Shown here: in pieces, positions 55,160 through 63,714 of the stretch
Layout: each line of letters starts with the position of its first letter
Position numbering within the stretch: the stretch's first letter is position 1
NCBI RefSeq assembly: GCF_902506555.1
Contig: NZ_LR732707.1
Location: forward strand, 1,641,138-1,705,137
Direction of reading: 5' to 3'
DNA from: Sphingorhabdus sp. 109
GTDB taxonomy: Bacteria > Pseudomonadota > Alphaproteobacteria > Sphingomonadales > Sphingomonadaceae
Length of the DNA stretch: 64,000 bases
Position numbers and translations under genes: made by a program
The notes under the pieces: model-generated
The model's input: the letters and a program-made list of their open reading frames with translations, nothing else
The model's database searches: none
What the model was told of the DNA's origin: nothing

Positions 55160-58100
55160 TGCGCTGGCGGAACCGTTTGACCGGCAATAGCAAATTGTTC
55201 CTCGCGGGTCTGGGCGCGCTGGCCTTGACCGTCACTCCTGCCTCGCTGCTGCTCGCCGCAGGCAAGGAAAAGCCACAAAAGGTCGATTACAGCTTTACGC
55301 CTCCCGCCCCGCAAAACCAGACCTGGGACGAGGCGCAAGCCAAGAGCAGCGGCTGCCAGAGCTGTCACACCGACAGTGACCAGAAAACCATGCATGAAAC
55401 GCCCGCAGTGGTTCTCGGCTGTGTCGATTGTCACGGCGGTGACGCGTCGGTCATGGGCGATAACAATTGGGGCAAGAACAGCCTCGCCTATATGGACGCG
55501 CTGACCAAGGCCCACGTCCTGCCCAAATATCCCGAAAGCTGGCACTGGCCCTCCTCCGCCAATCCCAAGCGCAGCTATGGTCTGCTCAACAAGGAATCGC
55601 CCGAATTCGTCCGGTTCGTCAATCCGTCGGACTATCGCGTGGCCCGCGAATCCTGTGGCGCCTGCCATATGGAAATCATCGAGGCCTCGGAGCGGTCGCT
55701 GATGGCCACCGGTGCCATGCTGTGGGGCGGAGCCGCTTATAACAACGGCATTGTACCATTCAAAAATTACATCTTCGGCGAGGCCTATACCCGCAAGGGC
55801 GAGCCGGCGACGATCAAGTCACCCGGCAACCCGCACGGCACCGTGACAGAAGCCGAAAAGAAACGCGGCGCGCTGCCGATCCTCTACCCGCTCCCGACCT
55901 GGCACACGGTTCCACCAGGCGATATCTTCCGCGTGTTCGAGCGCGGTGGCCGCAATATCAATACACAGTTCCCGGAAATCGGACTGCCCAATATCGGCGG
56001 CATCATCCAGCGCCTCGAAGAGCCGGGACGGCCCGACCTCAAGCAATCCAATCGTGGCCCGGGAACCGGCCTGCGCGTGGCCATTCCGGTTCTCAATATC
56101 CACAAGACCCGGCTCAACGACCCGTTCATGTGGTTCATGGGCACCAATGACCAGCCCGGCGACTATCGCCAGTCCGGCTGTGCCGGCTGCCACGTCGTCT
56201 ATGCCAATGACCGCGAACCGCGACACAGCTCGATCTGGGCCAAATATGGCCGCGACGGACAGACCCAGACGGTTGACCCGACAATCCGCAATCTGAAAGA
56301 GGGCGAGCATCGTATTGGCGGCTACGGCAGCTATGATGCGGCTCACGGTGCCGAGGACTACCATGGCGAAGACGCCGCCCATGGCGACGATCATGGCGGC
56401 GACACGGATCCTGCCAAGCGCGAAAAAGGCCATCCGATACAACATGCCTTCACCCGAGCCATCCCGACCGCCCAGTGCATGAACTGCCACATGCACCAGC
56501 CGAATATATTCCTGAACAGCTATCTCGGCTACACGATGTGGGACTATGAATCCGACGCGCCCTATATGTGGCCCGGTCCGGACAACAAGACGCCCAAGCC
56601 CGAAGGCATGAGCGACGAGGAGTATCAGAAGACCTACAAGCAGCAGAAATATCCGGATGCGGAGGAAGTCCGCAAAGTGCTCGACCGCAATCCGGAAGGT
56701 GCCGCGCCCAAAGGTCTCTGGGCTGACATTGATTTCCTGCGCAATGTCTACGACGTCAATGACGACGCCAAGGACACGCAATTTGCCGACTATCACGGCC
56801 ATGGCTGGAATTTCCGGGCGATCCTGAAACGGGACCGCGACGGCAATCTGCTCGATGCCGAGGGCAATCAGGCAAGCTACAGCACCGATACCGACAATAT
56901 CGTCGCCCATGACGATCCGGAGAAATTCCGCAAGGACGGCGAAGGGAAATTTGTCGAACCGGGTATAAATCCGGGAAAATCGGTCCACATGATGAGCATC
57001 CATGCCGAAGTCGGCATGCAGTGTGCCGATTGCCATTTTGGTCAGGACAGTCACGGCAATGGCCTGATATACGGCGAGGTTGCCAATGCGGTGGAAATCA
57101 GCTGCAAGGACTGCCACGGCACCGCCGATGCCTATCCGACACTATTGACCAGCAATCTCGCGGCACGGCCAAAAGGCAGCAATCTTGGTCTTCTGCGCAA
57201 CGCCAATGGCGAGCGGCGCTTCGAATGGTTCGAGAACCCTGCAGGCAAGCGCGTTCTGATCCAGCGGTCCATCGTCGACCCCGACCTTCGCTGGCAGGTC
57301 AGTCTGGTCAAGGATAGTGTCGACCGGTCGCATCCCGACTTCAATCTCAAGGCCGCGCGGGCGAAGCTGATGTCGAAAAGCGGAGCAGAAACGGGGAAAT
57401 ATGCATTCGGAAGCGGCGTTCCGAAGGAAGAACGGGCGCACAAAAACGAGAATATGGTCTGTTTCACCTGTCATCTCAGCTGGACGACAAGCTGTGGTGG
57501 CTGCCATCTGCCAATCGAGGCCAACTGGCAGGCCGACAGCCATAAATATGAGGGTGGCACGACCAGAAACTATGCGACCTATAATCCCCAGGTCGCCCGC
57601 GACCAGATGTTCCAGCTCGGCCGTCACCAGACCAGCAAGGGCAATGTCATCGCTCCGGTCCGCTCCACGTCGGCCCTGATCCTGTCCTCGACCAATATCA
57701 ACCGCGAACGCATCTACGTCCAGCAGCCCCCGATTTCCGGGATCGGTTTCTCCTCGCAAGCTTTTGCTCCACATTTCCCCCATACGGTGCGCAAGACCGA
57801 GACAAAGCAATGTTCGGATTGTCACGTCAGCGAAGCCAATGACAATAATGCGATCATGGCCCAGACGCTGCTGCAGGGTACAAATTTCGTCAATTTCATC
57901 GGCCTCCACGCCTGGGTCGGTCTTGAGAAAGGGTTTGAAGCGGTGCGGGTTACCGAATGGGACGAGCCGCAGGCTGTCATCGGCTCCTATCTGCAGAAAT
58001 ATGCCTATCCAGATTACTGGCGGATGCATGTCGAAAATAACAACCGCGAACTGATCGACTGGGTCCGCGGCGAGAGGCTCGACAAGAATCTTTCTGGAGA

Positions 58101-59322
58101 AACCAAAGCGCTCGAAGAGTTCAAGAATGTCGTCCAGGGTACCAAGGATGCCGTCCGGTGTCTGCAGTTGCGCGGTGAATATATGTTCGTCGCCGAGGGA
58201 AAAGGCGGCTTCCGTGCCTATGACGTAGCCTCGATCGGAAACAAGGGATTCTCCGAGCGCATCGTCAAAGCGCCATTTTCCTCCCTGGGTCATGACACGC
58301 ATGTCGATACCAAGAACGCGACCTGCATGGCGCTGGCCACCAACCAGCCGATTGCACCAACCCGCAACACTGAAGAACTGCGGGAGATCAACGAAGAACA
58401 GGCGTTTCATCCGATATATAATTATGCGGTCATCACCGACAGCGAAGAAGGACTCATTCTGGTCGACGTCAATACGCTGGCCGATGGCGAGTTCCGCAAT
58501 AATTTCTTCAAGCGCAGCCTGACGTGGAACGAGGACGGGGTGCTCGACGGCGCGCAGCACATTACGCTGGCCGGCCATTATGCCTATATCACAACCACTG
58601 CCGGCCTGACGCTGATCGATCTCAATGAACCGCTTAAACCGCGCCATGTCATCACTATTCCGATGACCGATGCCAGAGCCTCGGCCTTGCAATTCCGTTA
58701 TCTCTGGGTAACCGATAGCGATGGCGTGAAACTGTTCAATGTGACCGACATGGAAAACCCGGTCGCCGTGCCATCCGGTACGATCCCTTTGCGCGATGCC
58801 CGGCGTATCTATCTCGCCCGGACTTATGCCTATATCGCCGCCAAGGACGAAGGTCTGGTGATTGCCAATATAACGCGGCCCGAAACGCCGACCGTCTACC
58901 TGAAGGAGACTTTCGGCGGGACGATGAACGATGCAGAGGATGTCATAGTCGGCTCGACCAATGCCACATTATTTGCCTATGTCGCCGACGGCCGTAACGG
59001 CCTGAAGGTGATCCAGTTGACCACGCCCGACAGCCAGAAAAACTATTATGGTTTTTCGCCCGCGCCGAAGCCGGAACTCATCGCCTTTGCCCGCACGCCG
59101 AAACCGGCTCTGGCCCTGTCCAAGGGACTGGATCGCGATCGTGCGGTCGATGAAACCGGCGGACAGATGGCGGTATTCGGACGACTCGGTTCCCGCCCCT
59201 TCACCCGCAGCGAGATGCAGCGTTTTTACCTCAACAGCAGAGGCGAGACCTATTTCGTCAGGGACGAGCCGGATATTGCCGACTGGATCGGGCCCGTACC
59301 GGAGCTGCTTGCGAACCGCTGA
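55159..59322 (+). CDS. Decaheme cytochrome c fused to LVIVD-type beta-propeller
   Basis: 1,387 residues with a signal peptide to about residue 34. Ten CXXCH motifs start at residues 66, 88, 166, 341, 440, 622, 649, 768, 779 and 885. A His-rich stretch (396-412, AHGAEDYHGEDAAHGDD) lies between the fourth and fifth. From about 1,030 to 1,330, LVIVD-like blades follow (GLILVDVNTLADGEF, AYITTTAGLTLIDLNEPLKP, LWVTDSDGVKLFNVTDMENP, AYIAAKDEGLVIANITRPE, VADGRNGLKVIQL). It is exported, probably to the cell surface. ATG overlaps the barrel stop. Confidence 0.9.
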   Translation: MRWRNRLTGNSKLFLAGLGALALTVTPASLLLAAGKEKPQKVDYSFTPPAPQNQTWDEAQAKSSGCQSCHTDSDQKTMHETPAVVLGCVDCHGGDASVMGDNNWGKNSLAYMDALTKAHVLPKYPESWHWPSSANPKRSYGLLNKESPEFVRFVNPSDYRVARESCGACHMEIIEASERSLMATGAMLWGGAAYNNGIVPFKNYIFGEAYTRKGEPATIKSPGNPHGTVTEAEKKRGALPILYPLPTWHTVPPGDIFRVFERGGRNINTQFPEIGLPNIGGIIQRLEEPGRPDLKQSNRGPGTGLRVAIPVLNIHKTRLNDPFMWFMGTNDQPGDYRQSGCAGCHVVYANDREPRHSSIWAKYGRDGQTQTVDPTIRNLKEGEHRIGGYGSYDAAHGAEDYHGEDAAHGDDHGGDTDPAKREKGHPIQHAFTRAIPTAQCMNCHMHQPNIFLNSYLGYTMWDYESDAPYMWPGPDNKTPKPEGMSDEEYQKTYKQQKYPDAEEVRKVLDRNPEGAAPKGLWADIDFLRNVYDVNDDAKDTQFADYHGHGWNFRAILKRDRDGNLLDAEGNQASYSTDTDNIVAHDDPEKFRKDGEGKFVEPGINPGKSVHMMSIHAEVGMQCADCHFGQDSHGNGLIYGEVANAVEISCKDCHGTADAYPTLLTSNLAARPKGSNLGLLRNANGERRFEWFENPAGKRVLIQRSIVDPDLRWQVSLVKDSVDRSHPDFNLKAARAKLMSKSGAETGKYAFGSGVPKEERAHKNENMVCFTCHLSWTTSCGGCHLPIEANWQADSHKYEGGTTRNYATYNPQVARDQMFQLGRHQTSKGNVIAPVRSTSALILSSTNINRERIYVQQPPISGIGFSSQAFAPHFPHTVRKTETKQCSDCHVSEANDNNAIMAQTLLQGTNFVNFIGLHAWVGLEKGFEAVRVTEWDEPQAVIGSYLQKYAYPDYWRMHVENNNRELIDWVRGERLDKNLSGETKALEEFKNVVQGTKDAVRCLQLRGEYMFVAEGKGGFRAYDVASIGNKGFSERIVKAPFSSLGHDTHVDTKNATCMALATNQPIAPTRNTEELREINEEQAFHPIYNYAVITDSEEGLILVDVNTLADGEFRNNFFKRSLTWNEDGVLDGAQHITLAGHYAYITTTAGLTLIDLNEPLKPRHVITIPMTDARASALQFRYLWVTDSDGVKLFNVTDMENPVAVPSGTIPLRDARRIYLARTYAYIAAKDEGLVIANITRPETPTVYLKETFGGTMNDAEDVIVGSTNATLFAYVADGRNGLKVIQLTTPDSQKNYYGFSPAPKPELIAFARTPKPALALSKGLDRDRAVDETGGQMAVFGRLGSRPFTRSEMQRFYLNSRGETYFVRDEPDIADWIGPVPELLANR

Positions 59323-59330
59323 ACAGCGTC

Positions 59331-59361
59331 GGGGGCCGAACGAAACAACGCCGCGGCCCCC
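59331..59361 (+). terminator. GC-rich hairpin after the cytochrome operon
   Basis: GGGGGCCG (59331-59338) and CGGCCCCC (59354-59361) form an 8-bp stem with a 15-base loop, 9 bp after the decaheme stop codon. There is no T-run, so intrinsic termination is doubtful; it may still protect the mRNA end. Confidence 0.4.
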
Positions 59362-59442
59362 TGCCCCCGTTACGCAACTCGGGGAATGATGTTTCCACAA
59401 AGTGTCGTGGAATTGGATTAATCTGCCAGATCGGCGAATTGA

Positions 59443-59847
59443 TCAGCAGTTGCCGTCAATTGCACGACCGGCCAGTGCGCCAACGGCCCCGCCGATGATC
59501 GTACCCTCGGTCTTGTCACCCCGGCCGGCGAGCTCATTACCCAGCAAGCCGCCTGCTATCGCGCCAATAATCGTTCCGCCGGTTCCACGGTCGCAGCCGC
59601 GATACCGCCGATTGCTGGAATAGCGGTTGTCCCGATAGCGGCGCTGGTCCCGATAGTCGCGACGATCGCGATAACGATTGCCACGATAGGTATCGCCACG
59701 CCGATATTCACGATAGCCGTCACCACGGACCTGTTCGTAATAGCCGCCGCCATAATAGCCGCCGCGCGCTTCGGCGGGCGATGCCATGGCCATGGTGGCG
59801 AGGGCTGCGGTTGAGATTGCGAGACTGCCGATAATCTTGTTGATCAT
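59443..59847 (-). CDS. Glycine-zipper 2TM domain exported protein
   Basis: 134 residues from MINKIIGSLA (GGAG 8 bases upstream; a GTG 9 bp earlier is possible). A signal peptide ends near PAEA. A Tyr/Arg/Asp-rich low-complexity middle (about 30-80) precedes the glycine zipper GGTIIGAIAGGLLGNELAGR ... GTIIGGAVGALAGRAID. Related SlyB/Rick-17-like proteins sit in the outer membrane and respond to envelope stress. It is on the opposite strand to both flanking genes. Confidence 0.82.
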   Translation of the reverse strand: MINKIIGSLAISTAALATMAMASPAEARGGYYGGGYYEQVRGDGYREYRRGDTYRGNRYRDRRDYRDQRRYRDNRYSSNRRYRGCDRGTGGTIIGAIAGGLLGNELAGRGDKTEGTIIGGAVGALAGRAIDGNC

Positions 59848-60079
59848 GTTCTTCACTCCAAAAGGGTTCTTCCGGAACCCGAATCAATTACTGCCTGACA
59901 GATATGCTTCTAAGGGAACGGCGTTGACCGGTTGCTGAATGCTGACTTTATCTAAGGTTCATATTCAAAGCACTTTATCTGAACGAAATAGGCAAGAGCA
60001 TCAGGACTAGCTTTTTAACCCATTGTCGATCGGCACCCTCTCCGATAGCAAACTCGCAACATAACAAAGAGGAAGAGCG

Positions 60080-60856
60080 ATGAAATTGCAGGGCAGGACA
60101 GCGGCGATCACGGGTGGAACGGCGGGCATTGGTCGCGGGATTGCCGAGGCGTTTCTGGCAGAGGGCGCTAATGTCGCCCTGATGGCGCGCAATCCGGACA
60201 AGGGCGCCAAGGTCATTGCCGATCTGGACGTCGGCGATCGGGCAATCTTCATCCCCGGCGACGTGATGGAGCAGGATCAGGTCGAGGGCTTTATCGACCA
60301 GACAGCCGCCCATTTCGGTGCGATCGATATCCTCGTCAACAATGCGGGCGGCGCAGGCGATCTGGCGCCATTGGTCGACCTCACGGACGAAGCCTTTGAC
60401 CAGGCGATGAAGTGGAACATCTATTCCACATTCTGGGCCACCCGCCGGGCGCTCAAGCCGATGATCGCGCAGAAATGGGGCCGCGTCATCAATATCAGCT
60501 CCACCGAAGGCAAGATGGGCAAGCCGACCTTCGCATCCTATACGATCGCCAAGCATGGCATCAACGGCATGACCAAAGCCGTGGCACAGGAGGTCGGCAC
60601 ATCGGGTGTCACCGTCAATTCCATCTGCCCGGGTCTGATCCTGACCGACCTGATCATGGAGACCGGGCCGGCGACGGCTGAGGGCATGGGCATGTCCTTC
60701 GACGAGATGATCGACATGTTCTCGCAGGAAAGCGCGCTCAAGCGCCCCGGCAAAGTCGAGGAAGTTGCTGCGATGGCGGTCCTGCTGGCGTCCGAGGCTG
60801 GCGGCGGCATCACCGGCGGGACGCTGAGCGTCGACGGCGGAACCGCGCAATATTGA
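60080..60856 (+). CDS. Short-chain dehydrogenase/reductase
   Basis: 258 residues. TGGTAGIGRG (11-20) is the NAD(P) loop, NNAG follows at about 86-89, and the catalytic Ser (NISSTEG) and Tyr154-x3-Lys158 (YTIAK) are present. The protein ends with GGTLSVDGGTAQY. It is similar to 3-oxoacyl-ACP reductase-type SDRs, but the substrate cannot be told. GAGGAAGAGCG lies upstream of the ATG. It stands alone. Confidence 0.9.
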   Translation: MKLQGRTAAITGGTAGIGRGIAEAFLAEGANVALMARNPDKGAKVIADLDVGDRAIFIPGDVMEQDQVEGFIDQTAAHFGAIDILVNNAGGAGDLAPLVDLTDEAFDQAMKWNIYSTFWATRRALKPMIAQKWGRVINISSTEGKMGKPTFASYTIAKHGINGMTKAVAQEVGTSGVTVNSICPGLILTDLIMETGPATAEGMGMSFDEMIDMFSQESALKRPGKVEEVAAMAVLLASEAGGGITGGTLSVDGGTAQY

Positions 60857-61123
60857 ACCACTTTTCGCCGCCCCGCGGACGTAGCTCGAAAGATCTGGCG
60901 AACCGCTAGAGCCGGCATATTTCCCTGACAATCGTCCTTGCGGTCGGTCGCAGGGCGCTGCTTTGTATCCTCTGCACACCGGCGTGAACAGCGATGCCAA
61001 ATATTAGCATATTCTGCTATTATTCAGCTTCTGTTCATTTCACGCTTGCGGCCATATTTCGCTATGCCTTTGATATATATTGACTTTCCTAAACTGGCAC
61101 GGCCTGTGCAATGCTATTGGCAT
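60857..61123. other. Gene-free stretch, 267 bp
   Basis: No supported frame on either strand. The part from about 61000 to 61090 is AT-rich (ATATTAGCATATTCTGCTAT, TTTGATATATATTGACTTTC) and probably holds the promoter of the two small peptide genes downstream. No tRNA-like fold was found by eye. Confidence 0.5.
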
Positions 61124-61145
61124 CTTCGCAAAATGGTTTGCGAAG
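61124..61145 (+). promoter_or_regulatory. Leader hairpin before small peptide genes
   Basis: CTTCGCAAA (61124-61132) and TTTGCGAAG (61137-61145) form a perfect 9-bp stem with loop ATGG, ending about 29 bases before the first small ATG. It could be an operator or an RNA leader element. No T-run. Confidence 0.5.
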
Positions 61146-61174
61146 CAACAGATTGAACCAAAAAGGAAGCCAAT

Positions 61175-61297
61175 ATGACCAATAGCAATATCCAGAACCA
61201 GATCGCCGCTGCCGTTGCCGCCATCTTCACCGCCGCAATCTTTGTCAGCGCGTCGATTACCCCCGCCATGAACAACGCCGCCGCTCTGGTCGCCTGA
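61175..61297 (+). CDS. 40-residue hydrophobic peptide, copy 1
   Basis: MTNSNIQNQIAAAVAAIFTA, then AIFVSASITPAMNNAAALVA, with AAAAGGAAG as a ribosome binding site. One membrane-spanning segment or an uncleaved signal is likely. It aligns without gaps to the next small gene (19 of 40 residues identical, sharing SASI-x-PA-x-NN-x-A-x-LV). The paralogue and the two good ribosome sites support it as a real gene. Function unknown; a membrane-acting peptide is one possibility. Confidence 0.65.
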   Translation: MTNSNIQNQIAAAVAAIFTAAIFVSASITPAMNNAAALVA

Positions 61298-61335
61298 GCC
61301 GTTTCGCCCACCCCGTTTACAAAGGAACCCAAGAC

Positions 61336-61458
61336 ATGTTGTCATCCAAACTCCATAGCCGCCTCGCCGCAGCCTTTGCCTCTTTCGTCTCGGCTGCCGT
61401 GCTGCTGAGCGCCTCTATCGGCCCGGCCGTCAACAACAGCGCATCTTTGGTGATCTGA
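61336..61458 (+). CDS. 40-residue hydrophobic peptide, copy 2
   Basis: MLSSKLHSRLAAAFASFVSA, then AVLLSASIGPAVNNSASLVI, with AAAGGAACCC upstream. Same length and same C-terminal motif as copy 1, 38 bp after its stop. The stop codon lies at the centre of a perfect palindrome (61441-61471). The more basic N-terminus fits an inside-positive membrane helix. Confidence 0.65.
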   Translation: MLSSKLHSRLAAAFASFVSAAVLLSASIGPAVNNSASLVI

Positions 61459-61471
61459 TCACCAAAGATGC
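61441..61471. terminator. Perfect 15-bp inverted repeat over the stop codon of the second small gene
   Basis: GCATCTTTGGTGATC (61441-61455) is exactly complementary to GATCACCAAAGATGC (61457-61471) around a single central T that begins the TGA. As RNA it would form a long hairpin that includes the last five codons. No T-run follows; it may block exonucleases or limit read-through, or be a protein binding site on DNA. Confidence 0.6.
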
Positions 61472-61553
61472 CATGGCGGGACGGAACCGCCTGCCCCTTA
61501 ACTTCGCCCCCTGATTTAACTCCTTTTAACAACTCCCCGCTATCGTCCAGCCG

Positions 61554-62024
61554 GTGAACATATACCGCTGGCCCCATTTCATCATTCTCACCGTCGCCCT
61601 GTGCGCGGCACTGTTTCTGGCGATTTTCCTCAGCGGCGGTCCGGCCAGCACGACCGCAGCCGTCCGCATCGATCCGTATCGCGCCAGCTTCGGCATCTGC
61701 TTTGGCCCCGACCGCGTGACCTGCGTCGTCGACGGCGACACGATCTGGTTCGAGGGCCGCAAGATCCGCATCGCCGATATCAACACACCGGAAATCTCCA
61801 GCCCCGGCTGCGCCGCCGAAGAGCGGCTGGGCCAGCAAGCCAAGATCCGGCTGCAGGCCTTGCTCAATCAGGGGGCTTTCTCGCTGCAATCGATCGACCG
61901 CGACCAGGACCAATATGGCCGCGACCTGCGTATCATCACCCGCGACGGGAAAAGCCTGGGCGAGATACTCGTCGCCGAGGGCCTCGCCGAACGCTGGCAG
62001 GGTTACCGCCGCAACTGGTGCTAG
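61554..62024 (+). CDS. Membrane-anchored thermonuclease-family nuclease
   Basis: 156 residues, GTG start. An N-terminal membrane helix (about 8-27) precedes the SNase-like OB fold: VVDGDTIWFEGRKIRIADIN, TPEISSPGCAAEERLG, YGRDLRII and LVAEGLAERW. The Arg-Glu-Arg catalytic pattern of the family appears kept (R in KIRIADINTPE, E in EERLG, R in YGRDLR). It cleaves DNA/RNA outside the cytoplasm if active. Its TAG shares the bases CTAG with the stop of the convergent gene. Confidence 0.85.
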   Translation: MNIYRWPHFIILTVALCAALFLAIFLSGGPASTTAAVRIDPYRASFGICFGPDRVTCVVDGDTIWFEGRKIRIADINTPEISSPGCAAEERLGQQAKIRLQALLNQGAFSLQSIDRDQDQYGRDLRIITRDGKSLGEILVAEGLAERWQGYRRNWC

Positions 62025-62377
62025 ACCACCTGCCCCGCCTTGCGTGACAGCAACCACGCAATCGCGAACAACAGCATGAACAGGCCGTCGACCATGGCGC
62101 CGGCAAACACCGGCCCCGCCGCCACGCGCCCCTGCGCGGAGAGGATGGTCACCGGCAGGAAGAAGGACAGTTTTTCCAGTATCGCAATCGGGATTAGCGC
62201 GCGATAGCGGGCCGGGTCCGTCGCGATCAGGATGAAGATCAGCTGGAACACCAGCGCGATGCCGATAAAGCCGTAATAATATTCCGGTCGCGGACCGGCT
62301 TCGCCGAACAGTCCGGGGACCAGCGCGAGAAAGCCCCAGGCGGCGGCGAGAGCAAATATGATTCGGATATATTTCAC
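62021..62377 (-). CDS. Small four-helix membrane protein
   Basis: 118 residues with a GTG start (GGAG 6 bases upstream). Hydrophobic segments: IRIIFALAAAWGFLALVPGL, FIGIALVFQLIFILIA, LEKLSFFLPVTILSA and GLFMLLFAIAWLLSR. No known motif. Convergent with the nuclease gene; stops overlap by 4 bp in CTAG. Function unknown. Confidence 0.6.
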   Translation of the reverse strand: MKYIRIIFALAAAWGFLALVPGLFGEAGPRPEYYYGFIGIALVFQLIFILIATDPARYRALIPIAILEKLSFFLPVTILSAQGRVAAGPVFAGAMVDGLFMLLFAIAWLLSRKAGQVV

Positions 62378-62600
62378 GGCGACTCCGGGTCGAACTTTAC
62401 AAACTTTACAGTGTTAAGAGAAAAAATAATTGCTGTCCCCGAAATCACGAATTTCCGCATTTTATCAGAATGTTGAACAGATTTTCCGGCATAGTCTCTC
62501 ATGTTCCGGTCTATAGCATAAGGCGGGCCTGTAGGACAGAGGCGCGGCCGTAAGATGCCGCCGCTATGGCAAATCCCGCGCGCCATGATATGGACCGGTC

Positions 62601-62963
62601 ATGGAACAATATCGTCATATCGTCGGCTGGGGCGCGATCGCCGTCGCCGCAATCACCTTTCTCCCGCTGCCCCTGCCCGCCTTGCCACCGATGCTCACCG
62701 CATCAATGGTGATGCTGGTCCCCGGCCTCGGACCGGTGCTGATGATGCTGATGCCGATGCTGCTCTTTGCCGCCGGTATCGGCCTGCTCAAAGGCTGGGA
62801 CGGCGGGCGCAAGCTGTTTGTCGTCTGGGCGGTGATTGCCGGGCTGGCGGCGGTAGCGGGGCTCGACTATCTGCCGGTCGCGGCGATGGTCGATCTGACG
62901 GTGATCGGGGCTTCGCTCGCGGTGGTTCTGTGGGGGGACTGGCAGCGGTTGTTGCCGCGTTGA
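62601..62963 (+). CDS. Small membrane protein
   Basis: 120 residues from MEQYRHIVGWGAIA with three to four hydrophobic segments (AIAVAAITFLPLPLPALPP, LVPGLGPVLMMLMPMLLFAA, VVWAVIAGLAAVAGL, VIGASLAVVLWG). No motif recognised. It is a short frame, but the run of membrane segments and the following repeat-marked intergenic space support it as a gene. The 223 bp upstream hold the direct repeat AACTTTACAAACTTTACA at about 62394-62411 and no gene. Confidence 0.55.
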   Translation: MEQYRHIVGWGAIAVAAITFLPLPLPALPPMLTASMVMLVPGLGPVLMMLMPMLLFAAGIGLLKGWDGGRKLFVVWAVIAGLAAVAGLDYLPVAAMVDLTVIGASLAVVLWGDWQRLLPR

Positions 62964-62992
62964 GGGGCACTCGTCATGTCGCAACAGCTTAA

Positions 62993-63070
62993 GTCATCCT
63001 GAACTCGTTTCAGGACCTCCATCGGCAGCGCGCGAACCTTGAGGGGATCCTGAAACAAATTCAGGATGAC
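62993..63070. repeat. Inverted pair of a dispersed 25-bp repeat
   Basis: GTCATCCTGAACTCGTTTCA plus GGACC (62993-63017) faces GGATCCTGAAACAAATTCAG plus GATGAC (63045-63070), with about 22 of 24 bases complementary. A third copy lies at 63715. It sits between the membrane protein gene and the DUF1294 gene and can fold as a hairpin with a 27-base loop. Confidence 0.75.
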
Positions 63071-63110
63071 GAGGGATGGTGTGATGAAGCATGGGATGAC
63101 AAACTTGAGA

Positions 63111-63593
63111 TCACCGCCCGCGATAGGGTTCGCACGCAATGCCGTCATTATCCCGGTCGAGCGGCGACCGGTAGCCCGGATCGCCCCGATAGAGCGGCGC
63201 GACACCGGCGCTGCGAGCAGTAGAGCAATTGGGATAATAAGCGTGTGATTGCGGCCGCTGCGCAAAGGTCTGCACCTCTTCCGCCTGCACCGGCGTGGAC
63301 AGACCGCCCGGCTCGTAAAAATAGACCCCGCAGAAAGTCAGCGCGACCAGCTGGAAAAATCCGATATATTGCAGGGCATTGCTAAAACTCTTCTTGCGTG
63401 TCTTGTGCCGGAAAACGGCCCGGCCCGCATATGCGCCGCCTATGCCGCCGATCAGCGCAAGACTCAGCAGACTGGCCTCGCTAACCCGCCAGCCACCCTG
63501 TTCTGCCTGCATCTTGTCCCAGGCAAACAGCACGAACGTCCACAAGTTCAATACCACGAGAGCGAGCATCAAGGAGAGTATAAATGCCATCAT
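63111..63593 (-). CDS. DUF1294 membrane protein with excalibur domain
   Basis: 160 residues from MMAFILSLMLALVVLNLWTF; the frame is open to a TTG at 63608 but the ATG with AGG upstream is better. The DUF1294 part (about 1-90) has FVLFAWDKMQAEQGGWRVSE, SLALIGGIGGAYAGRAVFRH and KTRKKSF. The C-terminal excalibur calcium-binding-like motif is YPNCSTARSAGVAPLYRGDP ... LDRDNDGIACE. An extracytoplasmic excalibur domain on a DUF1294 anchor is a known but uncommon combination. Function unknown. Confidence 0.8.
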   Translation of the reverse strand: MMAFILSLMLALVVLNLWTFVLFAWDKMQAEQGGWRVSEASLLSLALIGGIGGAYAGRAVFRHKTRKKSFSNALQYIGFFQLVALTFCGVYFYEPGGLSTPVQAEEVQTFAQRPQSHAYYPNCSTARSAGVAPLYRGDPGYRSPLDRDNDGIACEPYRGR

Positions 63594-63714
63594 GCACCTG
63601 TACGGCAACAGACTTAAGAACCGGTGAAACGGGGCTTAATGCCGGTGATCAATCGTGAACCAACGCTCGCCGTCCCGAAATTGTTTCGCTTCGCTGTCGA
63701 GCGCAATCATCAAG

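Noticed and set aside
57142-58692. 516-codon open frame on the minus strand opposite the decaheme gene
   Set aside because: The plus strand carries ten heme motifs and propeller blades; the minus product is low in recognisable motifs and has no ribosome site.
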